A stretch of 64,000 bases of DNA, from NCBI GenBank assembly GCA_021292165.1, contig CM037881.1:3472001-3536000 (forward strand), written 5' to 3'. This document shows, one piece after another, positions 33,852-45,344 of the stretch. Numbering within the stretch: position 1 is the first letter of the stretch; every line of letters starts with the position of its first letter. The position numbers were made by a program, and so were the translations under genes. The notes below the pieces were generated by a model. That model was not told where the DNA came from and ran no database searches. It worked only from the letters and a program-made list of their open reading frames with translations. The DNA is from Shinisaurus crocodilurus. Its lineage: Eukaryota > Chordata > Lepidosauria > Squamata > Shinisauridae.

Positions 33852-33977
33852 ATCATCAAAGATTTCCAGCTGCTGCTGATGGTGTCAGTGTTGGTCCTAG
33901 CTGACATCATCCTGCTCTTGATATGGGTCTTCTTGGACCCAGTCCAGTGCCTCCAAAGCCTTAATGCAGAACTGAAG
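33852..33977 (+). CDS. GPR156: GPR156 coding exon 5 (TM4)
   Basis: Encodes residues 174-215 (42 codons): IIKDFQLL, then TM4 (VSVLVLADIILLLIWVFLDP), then VQCLQSL leading into extracellular loop 2. DP(V/I)QCLQ is conserved in GPR156. Acceptor TTTTATTGCAG, donor GTAAGA. Phase 0 at both ends. Confidence 0.95.
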
Positions 33978-34094
33978 GTAAGATGTGTTGGAGGGTATGG
34001 GAAGGAGTCGGTCCTCTACTGGTTAGGCCGAAGCAGAGTTTTCCCCCTTATGCACAGCCTGGTTTTTGAAACTGGTTTTCACCACTTGGGTTGT

Positions 34095-34226
34095 TAAACC
34101 CTGCTGAAAGGCTCTTAAAAGGAAACAGATTGTCCAAACAAGGTTTAAAACTAATAAAGACATTTATTAGTTTCACTTACAGTCCCTTTATTCATATGGG
34201 TGTGTCCATCATGTTGGAGAGGTAGG

Positions 34227-34259
<33 letters not shown>

Positions 34260-34408
34260 CTGGCCACAGAGAGGCTGGAAAGTAGGGAGGAGAAAGGGTT
34301 AGAAAACATGCACCCTGGGGATTATTCAGTCCACCCTTTCCTCCCACTCTAACTAGTGGTTCCACTACCTCGTTGATTTAAGCAGGCAACATTACCATTT
34401 TCATCACC
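34095..34408 (-). mobile_element. Putative 3' LTR of copia element 1
   Basis: In minus sense a polypurine tract AAGAAGGGG is followed directly by TGATGAAAATGG, the expected LTR start. The segment contains an AATAAA and a GA-rich run, and could end ...TTTAACA at 34095. No matching 5' LTR was found, so the extent is provisional. Confidence 0.45.
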
Positions 34409-36985
34409 CCTTCTTAATATTGCATGCATTAATCAAGTAAACCTAATCTGTTTCTTAGTTCTTGGAAATGGTCTTGGGGGAGTGGTTTCGTCAAGATGTC
34501 TGCCGGCATCGCCTCGGTAGGGCAGTACACCGTCTGGATCTGTCTCCTCTGAGTCATTCCGCGAACGACGTGGTACTTCACATCTATGTGCCTTATGGCG
34601 TTCTACTGTCCCACCTGCATAGTACTTGTTCTTGAAAACCCTTCTAGAGCTGGTTGCTCTCTTGCCATCTGGTAGTTTGGTCAGGGTCCAGGTTTTGTTT
34701 CTCTTTAGGGCATCTATCTCTTCCTGTGCTGCTTGTCTCCACTTGCTTGCCCCGGCTGGTTTTGCATCTCCTCTACTTGCTTCCAAGTTGAAGGTTCTGC
34801 TGCCAATGCCGATCTTGCAAAGTAGGAAAAGCGACTTGTAGGAATGCCTTTATTGGGGCGCAAAGAGCATCTGAGGGCTGTCTGTGGATTTTGGTCAGCT
34901 GTCCCAGCTGTCTCCATTGCACCTGCCTCTGCTCCTTCTGGTCCCCTTCAGTCTCTGGGATGTCATCAAGTTCCCTTTCTTCCTCTGCGACGTAGTCAAA
35001 TTCCCCTTCTGCCTCTGCAATGTCACCAGCTTCTGGACTGACAGCTACAGCATCTGTGTCATTGGGCTGTGCATCTGCAGGCAAAGGTTCTTCTGGAGTA
35101 TCGAGGTTCAGGGATGGCTCCAAGTTAAAGATCAGGTGTGGGTCAGCAGGTTCCTGTCTTTCATCCACTGGTTGTGTATTCCCCCTTCTTACAGGTGTAT
35201 TCTCTTCAAAATGAGTAATGTACCTCACAGGGCTGGTGCTACCATTAGGCCAACTAGGCAGCTGCCTAGGGCGCAGGGCTAAAGGGGGCGCCAGAAACGC
35301 CTTGGAAAAAAATACAGCGCTCTCAAGTGGGAAGGGGGGGGCGCTAAATATCTGATCTTGCCTAGGGCACCAAACTGCCTTGCACCGGTCCTGGTACCTC
35401 ACTTGCACTTTGCCTATCCTTGTGTACAGTTAAGATTGTCGGCTCTGTCTTGGGATGGAGCTTCAGTCTTTTTGCCTTTGGGACATAGCTGTAACCTGTG
35501 GATCCAAATGTCCTCAAATGCTTCACCTCTGGTGGTTTACCATGCCAGTGGTGGTATGGTGTATCTGTTGTCCCTTTGGTTGACAGTCTATTTTGGAGGT
35601 AAGCTGCCATTGCCATGGCTTCTGCCCACCAATAGCATGCATTTTGTCATTTCTATGACATATCTGTTCTTCCTTTCTATGGTACCATTCATCTCTGGGG
35701 TATGGCTCACTGTGGTTCTATGTTCTCTACCATGTTCAGAGAGGAATGTCTGTGTGTGGTGTGACATAAACTCACCCCCATTGTCTGTCTGTAATGCCTG
35801 GGGTCGTCTTCCAAATCTGTTCGACACCATCTCCACGTACCACTTCAGTTTCTGCAGAGTTTCATCTTCGTGTTTCAGGAAGTAGACAACAGCATACTTA
35901 GAGAAATCATCCAACAACAGAATTAATGCATATTTTGAACCGCCACTTGAGGCCACATGTACAGGTCCAATTAAATCACAGTGTACTATCTCTAGCACTT
36001 TGCTTATGCATTGTCTTGTCCTACTTGGAAAAGAAGGTCCGAGGCCCTTCATTCTCACACAACAAATACATTTTGGCATTGCCTCAAATTCCATTGTACT
36101 TTGCTTTATCTTTAACCCTCTTAACAGACCTTTATTCTGCATCTCCAGTAATGTGCTGGTGCTGCAATGTCCAAATCTTTTGTGCCATAGTTCCAGGGAC
36201 TCTGCACGTGTTTCATCATCTGGTTTGGACTCTTGCTCGCTTAGCAACTCTCTTGAAGTGTAGGCCTGTTCACCTGCTAGATCCAGTTCAGAAACACCTT
36301 CCTTTTTGTTAGTGACAGCATACGCAACATTTTCATGTTCAACAATGCATTTGCCAGTTCCAAAAGTTACTGTGAAACCCTTGTCGTCTAGGGCAGGGAC
36401 ACTTAGGAAGTTGCACTTAGTCTGAGGCACACAGAGAACTTCTGTGACTGCTCTTGTCACTTTGTCCCCATTAACATTGAGTGGCAGGGTTCCGGCACCT
36501 ACTCCTTCAATGCTTAGTGTGCGCCCAACTGCCACACATGGATCCTGATTCAGTTGGATCAAAGCTTTGGTAGAACCCTTTATCAAAGGTTGTATGCCCA
36601 CTCGTTCCCGAGTCCATTAGCCACTTTGATCTTGGTTCTGACCCAACTCTTAAGGCATGGTGGTTGTTTAAGGAAAGGTTTTTGGCTTTGTAATTATGGG
36701 GAGGAGAGGTGGAATCCCCTTGTCTCTGGTCAGGCGAGTCCTCAGTAGCTCTGCAGTCTTTGGCAAAGTGACCCTTTTTATTGCAGTTGAAGCACCTCTT
36801 TGGTTGACCCCCGTCCGTCCTTCTCTGGGGGTGGAGCTTGGGCTTTCGTGTACCTCTGTACCGTGCAGTTAGATCGCCCAGGGGTCTGGGGTCTTGTAGA
36901 ATAAGACGTGATGCAGGCTGCTCTCAAGGCTTTTGCCCACTCATCCTGTATCGGGGGTGCGTGTGTGTGGGCAGAGATCACAGAG
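34409..36985 (-). pseudogene. Ty1/copia element 1, gag-pol remnant
   Basis: Minus-sense pieces in order: a gag end with frameshift (36778-36981), a pre-integrase HFGHCST-type motif (RFGHCSTSTLLEMQ) and integrase core with LQTDNGGEF and EMNGTIERKN (35588-36601), the integrase C-terminus (35362-35616) cut by a hAT MITE, an RT start (WRQAAQEEIDALKRNKTW, 34433-34786), then directly the RNase H end (ADILTKPL). Most of RT and RNase H is deleted, and the 5' end with its LTR is missing. Clearly a different lineage from the copia element at 39888-46029. Confidence 0.88.
35228..35393. mobile_element. hAT MITE, 166 bp, 8-bp TSD GTACCTCA
   Basis: Termini CAGGGCTGGTGC and GCACCGGTCCTG are inverted repeats. 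GTACCTCA flanks both sides exactly (35220-35227, 35394-35401). It is inserted in the integrase/RT linker of copia element 1, so it is younger. Confidence 0.93.
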
Positions 36986-38287
36986 GCAGCTGAATGAAGG
37001 ATGGAGGCAAAAGTGACAAGGGAGAAAACAGGTGGACAACAGTAGCAAACACAAAGTTAAGAGAAGGGGGAAGAGGCCAAAAAACGCGCTCATATCTACC
37101 ACTTGGGTGGCTGCTGCAGATATCAGGGTGGCTGTGTGAATCTGAGCCTAGAAATAAAGCAATTAGGTCCAGCCTAGACACAAAGGGGCGAAAGGGAAGG
37201 AGGCTTAGCAGGAGCGGTTACAGCAAGGGTCTCCAGTCCTTGGGGGCTGGTGGGCACATTTGGAATTTTGTTAGCATATTGTGGGTGCGCTCACAAAATG
37301 GCCACCGTGTGGGTTGCAAATTCATAAAATGGCTGCCATGGTGGCATGTCCTAGGAGGCAAACTGGTGTGGCTAAAAGAAAAATAACTTTCCCAACAACC
37401 TAAGTACAAGGCAAAGTTAGGGTTTGAGTTCCAAAGCATGCAACCACTTTTTTGAATCCAGCTTTCTGCTCCAGTTCCCATTTCACAGAAGCAAACTGAT
37501 GAGGCCCAAAGTCATCTTGGTCAAGAAACTCAGTACAAGGCCAAATCACATATTTAGCCCCACAAAGCACAAGAAAATACCCGTTTCACAGAAGGCAAAC
37601 TGGTGATGCTCACAGAGACACACCCACCCACAGTGCACAACCACACACACACACACACACACACTGGGCAAAACACACACCGCACCAAAACAATTCAACC
37701 AGCTAACACAGACGCCACCTCTTACCCCCCCACTCGTGAATGCTTCCTACCACCACCACCACCCACCCCCAGCTCATGTTTTCCTTTTTTCTGGGCGGCT
37801 GGGCATGCTTCAAAGCAAAGAAGCATGACTTCAGCCACCCATTTTTATTTTCTCAGAATGCCTTTAGGGCTCACATGGGGTCCAGATGGATTCTTGGAAA
37901 TAACAATGGTGTGGTTCTGGGGGCCAGCACTTCATTTTGCAGCATGCTGGCCTCCCTGTTTATTTTTGTTAATAAAAAAAAATATCTTTAAATTTTTTAA
38001 AAAATCAGGAGGCAGTGACCGCAGGCCCATTGGTACTTGATTTTAAAATGCTGGCACTGCTTCCCACCTGCATCTTATTGGTTGATTGACCTGAGACATA
38101 TTTGCAGAGCAGATGCTTAAATGGAGACAGGCCCCTTCCAGGTGGCTGAGGAAGTTTAAACCAAAAACAACCCCCCCGCCGCCCCACAGCTCTTCCCAAA
38201 AGAAGAAAATGTTCAACATGGTTGAATATTGGGCATTTTGCAGGCAAGGGCAGAAGGCTTCAGTTGTGTGTTTTAATTCTCCACTAG
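36986..38287. repeat. Unclassified repeat-rich intron; (CA)n
   Basis: About 37225-37600 reads like a dispersed repeat (GGTGGGCACATTTGGAATTT, ACAAAATGGC motifs). CA run at 37638-37664. A segment at 38150-38180 (GTTTAAACCAAAAACAA) recurs at about 47006. No coding frame supported. Confidence 0.4.
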
Positions 38288-38383
38288 GTGACTGAGAAAG
38301 GCTTAGCTTGCACAGTGAGCCAAGGAAACTTCTGTACATCTCTGTACTCTGATCTGTGGCTTATTCTCTTTCTGGGATTTAAG
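38288..38383 (+). CDS. GPR156: GPR156 coding exon 6 (ECL2, start of TM5)
   Basis: A short 32-codon exon, residues 216-247, found by searching for the missing piece between TM4 and TM5. It contains VTEKGLACTVSQ and NFCTSLYSDLW, matching the Cys-containing second extracellular loop of GPR156, then the start of TM5 (LILFLGFK). Acceptor TCTCCACTAG, donor GTATGT. Phase 0 at both ends, so exons 5, 6 and 7 join in frame. The loop Cys would pair with TM3 in the usual class C disulfide (inferred). Confidence 0.92.
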
Positions 38384-39289
38384 GTATGTAATTCATTCCA
38401 ATATTTAATTGATCACAGGAAGGATCCCAAGATCGTTCTCATGTGAAGAAACCCAGCCTTGCTTAGCTTAGGGATGATCATCACCCCACATTCTGTATAA
38501 AGGTACATCTATCTCAGATACTCCTACATTTATGCACACAGCTTGCTCAGTTGCCAGTGGCGCACCCTCCTTTGAACCACTACTTCTCTCAGAAAAATCC
38601 CTGAAAAGGCACCCACCCACTGCCTGACTGAGAACCTGTACCGAATACGCACACTCGCCCGGTCTCAGTGGCAGCACCACAGCTGGGAGGGCTTTGCCCC
38701 ACGCCAGCCGGAACTGGTGCTGTGAGTTAAGGGCACGACAGGGAGCTCCCTTCTCACACCTCCATCCATGCCTTCTGTGGAGGAGCAGGTTCAAAGGGGC
38801 ACACGGCGACCCCCAACGTTTAATTGAAAAACTTAAATGGATCTAGCACTCTTCAGGCAGCTGGAATGAGTCTTATAAAAGAATCTCCCAGGAACTGTGG
38901 GGTCATAGAATCAAGGGTTTTTTTGATTAGGAATGCAGGACAGGAGAAACCTGCAACAAATTCAGATGAGTTCAGATTGCCATGGACCCGACCTACTTTT
39001 CCTGAGTCATGCAGATTCCACGGACCTGCTGTCCATCCTTTTACTTTGGGGGGGGGGGATTCGCACACATCTGCACTGGTGGTGCTAAATGTGCATTAGC
39101 ACAAGCGCCACAAGATGCTCCAGTCCTGTCAATGAGTGGGCCACAGAATGGAAGAGGCCGCGCAATTCGTGTATTTATTCTATTTGTGCCCTGCCTTTCT
39201 ACCAAAAAAATGGCACTCAAGGTGGTTATCCGCAAAACACAGACAGAACGGATTTAACAAAATCAGTACATCCCTAAATTAGGCTGCCT
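38384..39289. other. Intron 6 start, nothing recognised
   Basis: No exon or nameable element; a SINE-like tail may lie at 39165-39250. Confidence 0.45.
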
Positions 39290-39805
39290 AGTCCAGCCCT
39301 CCGCCAAATGTAGGAAATCTAGAGGTACAGCATTCCCAGCCTATGCTTGAAGACCTCCAGCAAGGGAGAGCCCACCCACAATTGGTTTCATTGTTGAATT
39401 GCCTTTACCACCAGGATGTTTCTCCTAATGTTCAACTGATACCGACCTTCCTATCATTTAAGCCCATTAGATCTAGTCCTGTCCTCTGGAGAAGCAGATA
39501 AGTCTTTGTCCTCTTCTATGTGACAGCCTTTCAGGTACTTGAAGAGTGCTACCCTCTCCCCCCCCCCCCTCAGTCTTCTCTTCTCTGGGCTACACATACC
39601 CATTTCCTCCAAGCTTTCTTCATAGGACATGTTCTCCACGCTGCCGCCCCGTCTTTGCTGCCCTTCTCTGAACCCGTTCCAATTTGTCTACATTCTTCTT
39701 AAAGCGCGGTGTCCAGAGCTGGACTCAGTACTCCAGGTGATGTCAGACTAGTGCAGAACAATATGGAAGTATTACTTATTGTGACTTGGAAATAATGCCA
39801 CATAC
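39290..39805 (-). mobile_element. CR1 LINE 3' end, outermost layer (left part)
   Basis: Minus sense: YEESLEEMGMCSPEKRRLRG and KYLKGCHIEEDKD, an older CR1 subfamily, then the 3' UTR. The element is interrupted at about 39806 by a 5S SINE and continues beyond it at about 46130 (TTAATGCAGCCTAAAATTAA). Confidence 0.8.
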
Positions 39806-39887
39806 AGGCCTGTGGCTCACGCTGGCTCAGCTCGTCTGAGCGTGGAAAGCTAAGCAGGGTCAAGCCTGGTTGTTACTTGGATGGGAG
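39806..39887 (+). mobile_element. 5S-rRNA-derived SINE, left half
   Basis: CTCAGCTCGTCTGAGCGTGG, AAGCTAAGCAGGGTCAAGCC and TTACTTGGATGGGAG. Cut exactly at GGGAG by the copia element; the right half resumes at 46030 with GGGAGACC. Confidence 0.92.
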
Positions 39888-39918
39888 TGATGGCGCGTGA
39901 GTGACACATATCACAACA
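39888..39918 (-). repeat. 3' LTR remnant of copia element 2 (31 bp)
   Basis: Only the two extreme ends of the LTR remain: TGATGGCGCGTGAGTGAC joined to ACATATCACAACA, both exact matches to the ends of the 670-bp LTR at 45360-46029. About 640 bp is missing. The polypurine tract (minus CTTGTGGGGGGA) follows at 39919-39930. Confidence 0.9.
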
Positions 39919-39931
39919 TCCCCCCACAAGC

Positions 39932-40908
39932 TGTAGTACATCTTGTTTATACTTACCGTACTCAATGAGGCCTAGCGCCGTCATTAGTTTCTTGTGTCTT
40001 ACTACAGGCAATGGTTTTGTGAAAAGGTCTGTCACCATTTCCCCTGTTGCACAGTATTTGAGTGTTACCCACCCTTTTTGCATTCAGTCCTTTACATGAG
40101 AGTAACGAACATCAATGTGCTTGGTTCTTGGCCTACTTTTTTCATGAAGAGCCATGCTTATGCAAGCTTGGTTGTCCTCAAAAATTGTAACAGCCTTGTC
40201 TACTGGTATTTGCAAATCAGTAAACAATTGCTTGAACCATTCAATCTCATTGCATGCTTGAGATAAACTGATGAATTCAGATTCTGCGCTAGATACAGCC
40301 ACACAAGATTGTTTACGTGTGTACCAGTCAATTAGACTGTTGTCATACATTATCACAGTCCCACTTGTGGACTTTCTATCTGTTGCAGACCCCCAATCGG
40401 CATCAGTGTACACACAAAAACCTCCCTCTGTGTGTGATGACAATTTCATTTTGCAATTCATGGATCCTTTTAAATACCTTAACACACGTTTCACAGCTAG
40501 CCAATCATACATAGAAGGATTTTCGGTTTTCCTGCTAAGTATGTTTACAGCATTGCTGATGTCTGGCCTACTCACATTTGCCAAATATAGCAGGCTTCCA
40601 ATAACACTCTGATATTTTCCAATATCTTCAAATTCAGTGTTATCTCTGTGTTTCTGATATTCAAGAGTCATTGGAGTGGTAACTGGGTTACAATTCTCCA
40701 ATCCATGAATTTCCAGCAATTTCTGAATTTTTCCCCTTTGTTCAACCAAGAAAGAACCTTCCTCATCCTGGGATAATTGCATTCCAAGATAATGTTTTAC
40801 CAAACCTAGATCTTTCAGTTCAAAGTGTGCTTGCAATTCTTTTGCAATTTTGTCTTTTTGACTTACTGATTCTGTTATCAGCAATATATCATCAACAAAG
40901 ACTAACAA
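39932..40908 (-). pseudogene. Copia element 2 pol, RT end and RNase H
   Basis: The minus frame from 40908 reads FYLLVFVDDILL (RT catalytic VDD), then PVTTPM, GSLLYLANVSRPDI, the RNase H motifs YTDADWGS and SSAESEFISLSQACNEIEW, and EDNQACI. A single in-frame break near 40081 separates the final segment with LFTKPLPVVRHKK. This is the 3' part of the pol frame split by the LINE. Confidence 0.92.
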
Positions 40909-42536
40909 ATAGAACAGACTGTGGAAACTATCGGGGCATTTCTCTCTTAGCAACCGCAGGTAAAATATTTGCTAGGATTCTCGCAAACCGTCTTCTATCT
41001 ATTTCAGAAGAGATCCTCCCTGAAACTCAATATGGTTTCCGCCCCTCTAGAGGGACAGTAGACATGATTTTTACTGCACGTCAGCTCCAAGAAAAATGCC
41101 TGGGAGCAAAATCAACCCCTTTATATGGCATTTATCGATCTGGCTAAGGCCTTTGATACTGTAGACCGTACAGCTCTCTGGACTATCCTTATGAAAATTG
41201 GATGCCCCAATAAATTTGTGAATATCTTGCGACTTCTCCATGACAACATGACGGCAACGGTTTTGGACAACAACGGCTCTCATGGTGCTCCATTTAAAGT
41301 GGGATCAGGTGTTAAACAGGGATGTGTTATCGCCCCAACATTATTTGCCATTTTCATCGCCATGGTTTTACATCTTGTCAAGGGGAAACTTCCCACCGGT
41401 GTGGGAATTATATATCGAACAGATGGAAAGCTTTTTAATCTCAGCAGGCTGAAAGCAAAAAGTAAGGTAATTACAACCTCCGTTGTGGAACTTCAGTATG
41501 CTGATGATAATGTGGTCTCCGCACATTCAGAGGACGATCTCCAAACTATCCTAAATGCTTTTGCAGAAGCATACGAAAAACTTGGTCTCTCACTTAACAT
41601 CAAAAAAACCAAAGTGCTTCATCAGCAAGTGCAAGCCAACCCTTTGGTGATGCCATCTATCCAGCTTGGCGGGACAATACTGGAAAATGTCGATCATTTT
41701 CTCTATCTTGGCAGCTATCTTTCTGTTACAGCTAACATCGACAGTGAAATCCAGCATCGTCTGAGCTCCGCAAGTGCCGCATTTTCTCGAATGAAACATA
41801 GAGTGTTCGAGGATCGGGATATTTGTAAGAAGACCAAAACACTGGTTTATGAAGCCATTGTATTACCAACTTTATTGTATGCCTGCGAAACATGGACTAT
41901 CTATAAACGTCACTTCCACCTCCTTGAAAGGTTTCATCAACGTTGCCTCCGGAAAATCCTGCAAATTACTTGGGAAGATAGGCGAACAAATGTCAGTGTA
42001 CTGGAAGAAGCAAAGACTACTAGCATTGAAAAAATGATCCTTCAACGCCAACTTCAGTGGACCGGTCATGTTGTTCGAATGCCTGACTGCCGCCTCCCAA
42101 AGCAGTTACTTTACTCCCAACTCAAGGATGGAAAGCGGAATATCGGTGGTCAATATAAGAGGTTTAAAGATGTTCATAAGGCTAATCTAAAAAAATGCAA
42201 TATAAACATCGAAAACTGGGAAGCTCTGGCCCATGAACGATCTAAATGGAGGTTGGCCTTTCACAAAGGTTCCATGGACTTTGAAGAAGCCCGAGTGCAA
42301 GGTGAAAGGGAGAAACGTGCTAAGCGAAAAGCACGTCAAATGAATCCTTTACAGGACCATCTTCTATCTGGTAACCTGTGTCCTCACTGTGGGAAGCTGT
42401 GTGGATCTAGAATTGGCCTCCACAGTCACTTACGGACCCATCGCTAGAGTCTACACAATCTTCTTTAGAATTTCCTCCTTTTATCCCGGAAGACAATCTT
42501 ACTCGGTCACGAGTGATCGCCTGATGATGATGATGA
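40909..42536 (+). mobile_element. Zinc-finger LINE, longest copy (C)
   Basis: A 5'-truncated APE-type non-LTR retrotransposon inserted between two codons of the copia RT. The RT starts at NYRGISLLATAGKIFARILA; a frameshift near 41105 shifts to the 440-codon frame 41125-42447. That frame has FIDLAKAFDTVDR, GVKQGCVIAPTLFAIF and the catalytic YADDN, a thumb region with YACETWT and LQWTGHVVRM, and a C-terminal C2H2 finger. The 3' UTR is short and ends GAGTGATCGC then (TGA)n. Related copies at 6594, 31727, 52190, 58977 and 59578. Clade is uncertain (RTE-like or Ingi/Vingi-like). Confidence 0.92.
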
Positions 42537-43200
42537 CACCCAGTGTCCCAGTTCTGTGTGATTTGTGTACAGACAGTGATCAGCCTTGCTTTGTTTGAAT
42601 CCCAAACTAATCAAAACTCTGTCTAGTTTTTGGTTCCAGCACCTAGCTGCTTGTTTCAGCCCATATATGGATTTGTGCAGACGACATACAAGATCAGGAT
42701 TTTCTACAAAACCTTTTGGTTGCATCATGTAGATTTCCTCTTGTAATTCACCATATAGGAAAGCAGTTTTTACATCAAAATGAAATGCCATCAATTTTCT
42801 TTGTGCTGCCAATTTCAACAACAATCTGACAGTTGCATACCTTGTTGTTGGTGCAAACACGGAATCAAAATCTATCCCATGTTTTTGTGCAAATCCTCTT
42901 GCCACGAGTCTTGCCCTGTACCTTTCTACCTGCCCCTGGTGATTAGTTTTCACCTTGTACACCCATTTACAGGTGATGGCCTTGCGCCCTACAGGTAAAG
43001 ATACCAGACTCCATGTTTTGTTAACATGCATTGCATTGATTTCATCCTGCATGGCTTCAAACCAATCATTTCTCACTTCTGGTTCCATGCTCTGAATTTC
43101 CTCAAAACTTTGAGGTTCTAAAGCTATTTTGAGAGCTTTATGTACAACAGTTTTCCCACTTTGGAATTCATCCTGATATCTAACAGGTGTTTTATGTTCT
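42537..43200 (-). pseudogene. Copia element 2 pol, RT N-terminal half
   Basis: Minus frame 42507-43088: WFEAMQDEINAMHVNKTW, YRARLVARGFAQKHGIDF, HFDVKTAFLYGEL (the first catalytic Asp region) and IYGLKQAARCWN, ending HCLYTNHTELGHWV at the LINE junction. Typical RVT_2 (copia-type RT). Confidence 0.93.
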
Positions 43201-43487
43201 CGGGTTGAACGCCTTAGAGATTATTCACCTCCCTCCTGTTCCCCAGATATCTGCCCAGTGGCTTGTTGTTTCAGAAACTTCCTGCTGTGTTTCAGTCATT
43301 GCATGCATTTGCAATTCCACCAGCTGTTTCTGTTCATGTGTTTGCTCATGAAAAAGCACATCCCTGCTCAGTACTCTCCCCCACCATCTGTGAGCAGTTC
43401 ACCTATGGGGTACTGTTTGAATCTGTTACCAGCCCATTTCACAAATGATTCAAATCTCTCTTGTACCTGAGACTTATGCTTCAGAAG
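43201..43487 (-). pseudogene. Copia element 2 integrase core, decayed
   Basis: Only about 290 bp separates the integrase start from the RT. It has several stops, one recognisable DGGGEY-like remnant and an integrase C-terminal scrap, so most of the catalytic core is deleted or frameshifted. Confidence 0.65.
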
Positions 43488-45194
43488 CTAAACAAATCCA
43501 AATCTAGAAAAATCATCAGTGAGAGTCATGTAGTACCTATTTCCCCCATAGCTTTCCTCAAATGGCCCAGCAACATCAGAGTGTACCAGCTCAAATATTC
43601 TTGTGCTCACTCTATCACTGTGTTTCTGAATGTTAGTTCTGTGTGACTTTGCCTTACTACATACTTCACATTCCACATAATTTGCACAAGGTTTCATTTT
43701 CATACCCTCACACAGACCCAGCATCTTCTCGATGCTTCTGTAGTTGGCATGTCCAAAATGTTTGTGGAAAATATGTAAACAATTATCATGGGATTTACAA
43801 TTTGCATACTTTGCACTCTCATCATGTGTTACAAATGGATTTATAACATACAGAGAATTCTGCAAATCACCTTTTGCACAGACTGTCCCTTCACGTGAAA
43901 TCACACATTTGCTGTCTGAAAAACACATTTCAAAACCATTTTGAGCTAATTGAGAAATACTTATCAGGTTTGTGTCCAGTTCCTGAACAAGCAGTGCCCT
44001 CTGTTGACCCAAAGTAGCAAAGTCAATTGTTCCTGTTGCTGAAGCTTGTATCTGTTTCCCGTCAGCTAATTCCACATGCTGATTTGTACATCCATCTTCT
44101 TCTAGAGATTGAAATATGTCCCTGGAGTTAGCCATGTGATGAGAGGCTCCAGAATCAAGAACCCAAACATTATTATTAGAAACTCCCACCCTAGCAATCA
44201 AACTTTTGCCCGTTTTAATTGCCTCCTCAGGTGCATTTGTAGTTTCCTGTTTGTTTCGTTTCTTTTTCTGTTTGACCTTACAGTCTTTTTTCAGATGATT
44301 TGTAGATCCACAAGAAAAACATTTTTTCACTTTTAAAGCTGTAGCTTGGGTAACTCCCAGCTTGTTGCTACTCCCAGCTTGGCTGTGCCCCGCGTCAGCC
44401 GAGCTGTCTGCTGATTTACGTCCAGCATTGTTCTTCTTCCCTTGCCGTTTCTCCCACTCAGAGAGAAGTTTGCCTGACACATATTCCATTGCCAGGTTCT
44501 GATCTGGTTGCCCTTCCATCAATGTAACAATTGTATCATATGATGAGTCCAGACTGGATAACAGAATGGAAACTTGATGTAAGGGATCAATTGTCATCCC
44601 TTGTGCTCTCAATCTGTTAAACAAGTCCCGGACAGTACTCAAATGCTCTGGCATAGACCCACCTGGTTGCAAGCTCAATTTATACAGCTTACGTGCAAGC
44701 AGAATTCTGTTACCAGCTGTTTGCATCTGATACATGTCTCTCAGGGTATCCCAGATCTGTTTTGCAGTGTTTTGAAACTGGATAAATGGCACTTGTGAGC
44801 TTTCAACAGATAAACACAAAATTGCCTTGGCTTTATTGTCACGCTCCTTCCATTCATTGTATGCTTGGTCTCCCACTGCAACTGCATCCTGTGTTACAAC
44901 ATTCCAGAGTCCCGCATGGGTTAAATAATGCTGCATTTGGAAATTCCACAACACATAGTTCGAGCCAGACAGTTTTTCCACTATCTGTGGGTTCAGAGAT
45001 GGTGCCGCCGCCATTTCTGTGACTGGGGGATTTTCTGCCTCCTCCCCTCCAGAAACTTCGGCTTCGCTTTCTGAGCTTTCGGCCTTGAACAGAGCCTGCA
45101 AACTTTCAGCGAACACCTCCCACTCTTCCCCCTCCTTACCGGACGAAGGCCCAGGAGATGTTTCTTCTTCTTTGATGTCTTCCTTCTCTGCCAT
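43488..45194 (-). pseudogene. Copia element 2 gag-protease-integrase start
   Basis: A 568-codon open frame: an acidic N-terminus, a copia gag domain at about residues 65-250 (SGSNYVLWNFQMQHYL, LLSSLDSSYDTIV), a CCHC zinc knuckle at about 291-304 (CFSCGSTNHLKKDC), an aspartic protease at about 345-356 (WVLDSGASHHM), a GAG-pre-integrase HFGH motif near 490, and the start of integrase (HSDVAGPF, LTDDFSRFGF). Intact as far as the first integrase Asp residues, then stops. The ATG at 45194 follows the leader. Confidence 0.93.
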
Positions 45195-45344
45195 TAATCA
45201 TCGCAATCCCGGATTCGAAGTTGTTGACATAGCTGTTGGAAAACAGGTCCTGCTGCTGGTGCTGGCGTTGACTTTCAGCCTGGTACCGAACTGGTTCCAT
45301 TCGGTTCTGGTCCAAGTCTCTGGTTCTGGTTCTGGTCTCGATTC

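Noticed and set aside
34773..35408. 211-codon minus frame as an independent acidic protein
   Set aside because: It is the copia pol linker between integrase and RT read through the hAT MITE; the N-terminal third comes from the MITE.
35358..36312. Several + strand frames of 85-175 codons
   Set aside because: They are antisense shadows of the copia integrase frame on the minus strand.
39932..45194. Intact, possibly active copia gag-pol
   Set aside because: The integrase core is deleted or stopped, the RT is split by a LINE, a stop lies near 40081 and the 3' LTR is reduced to 31 bp.
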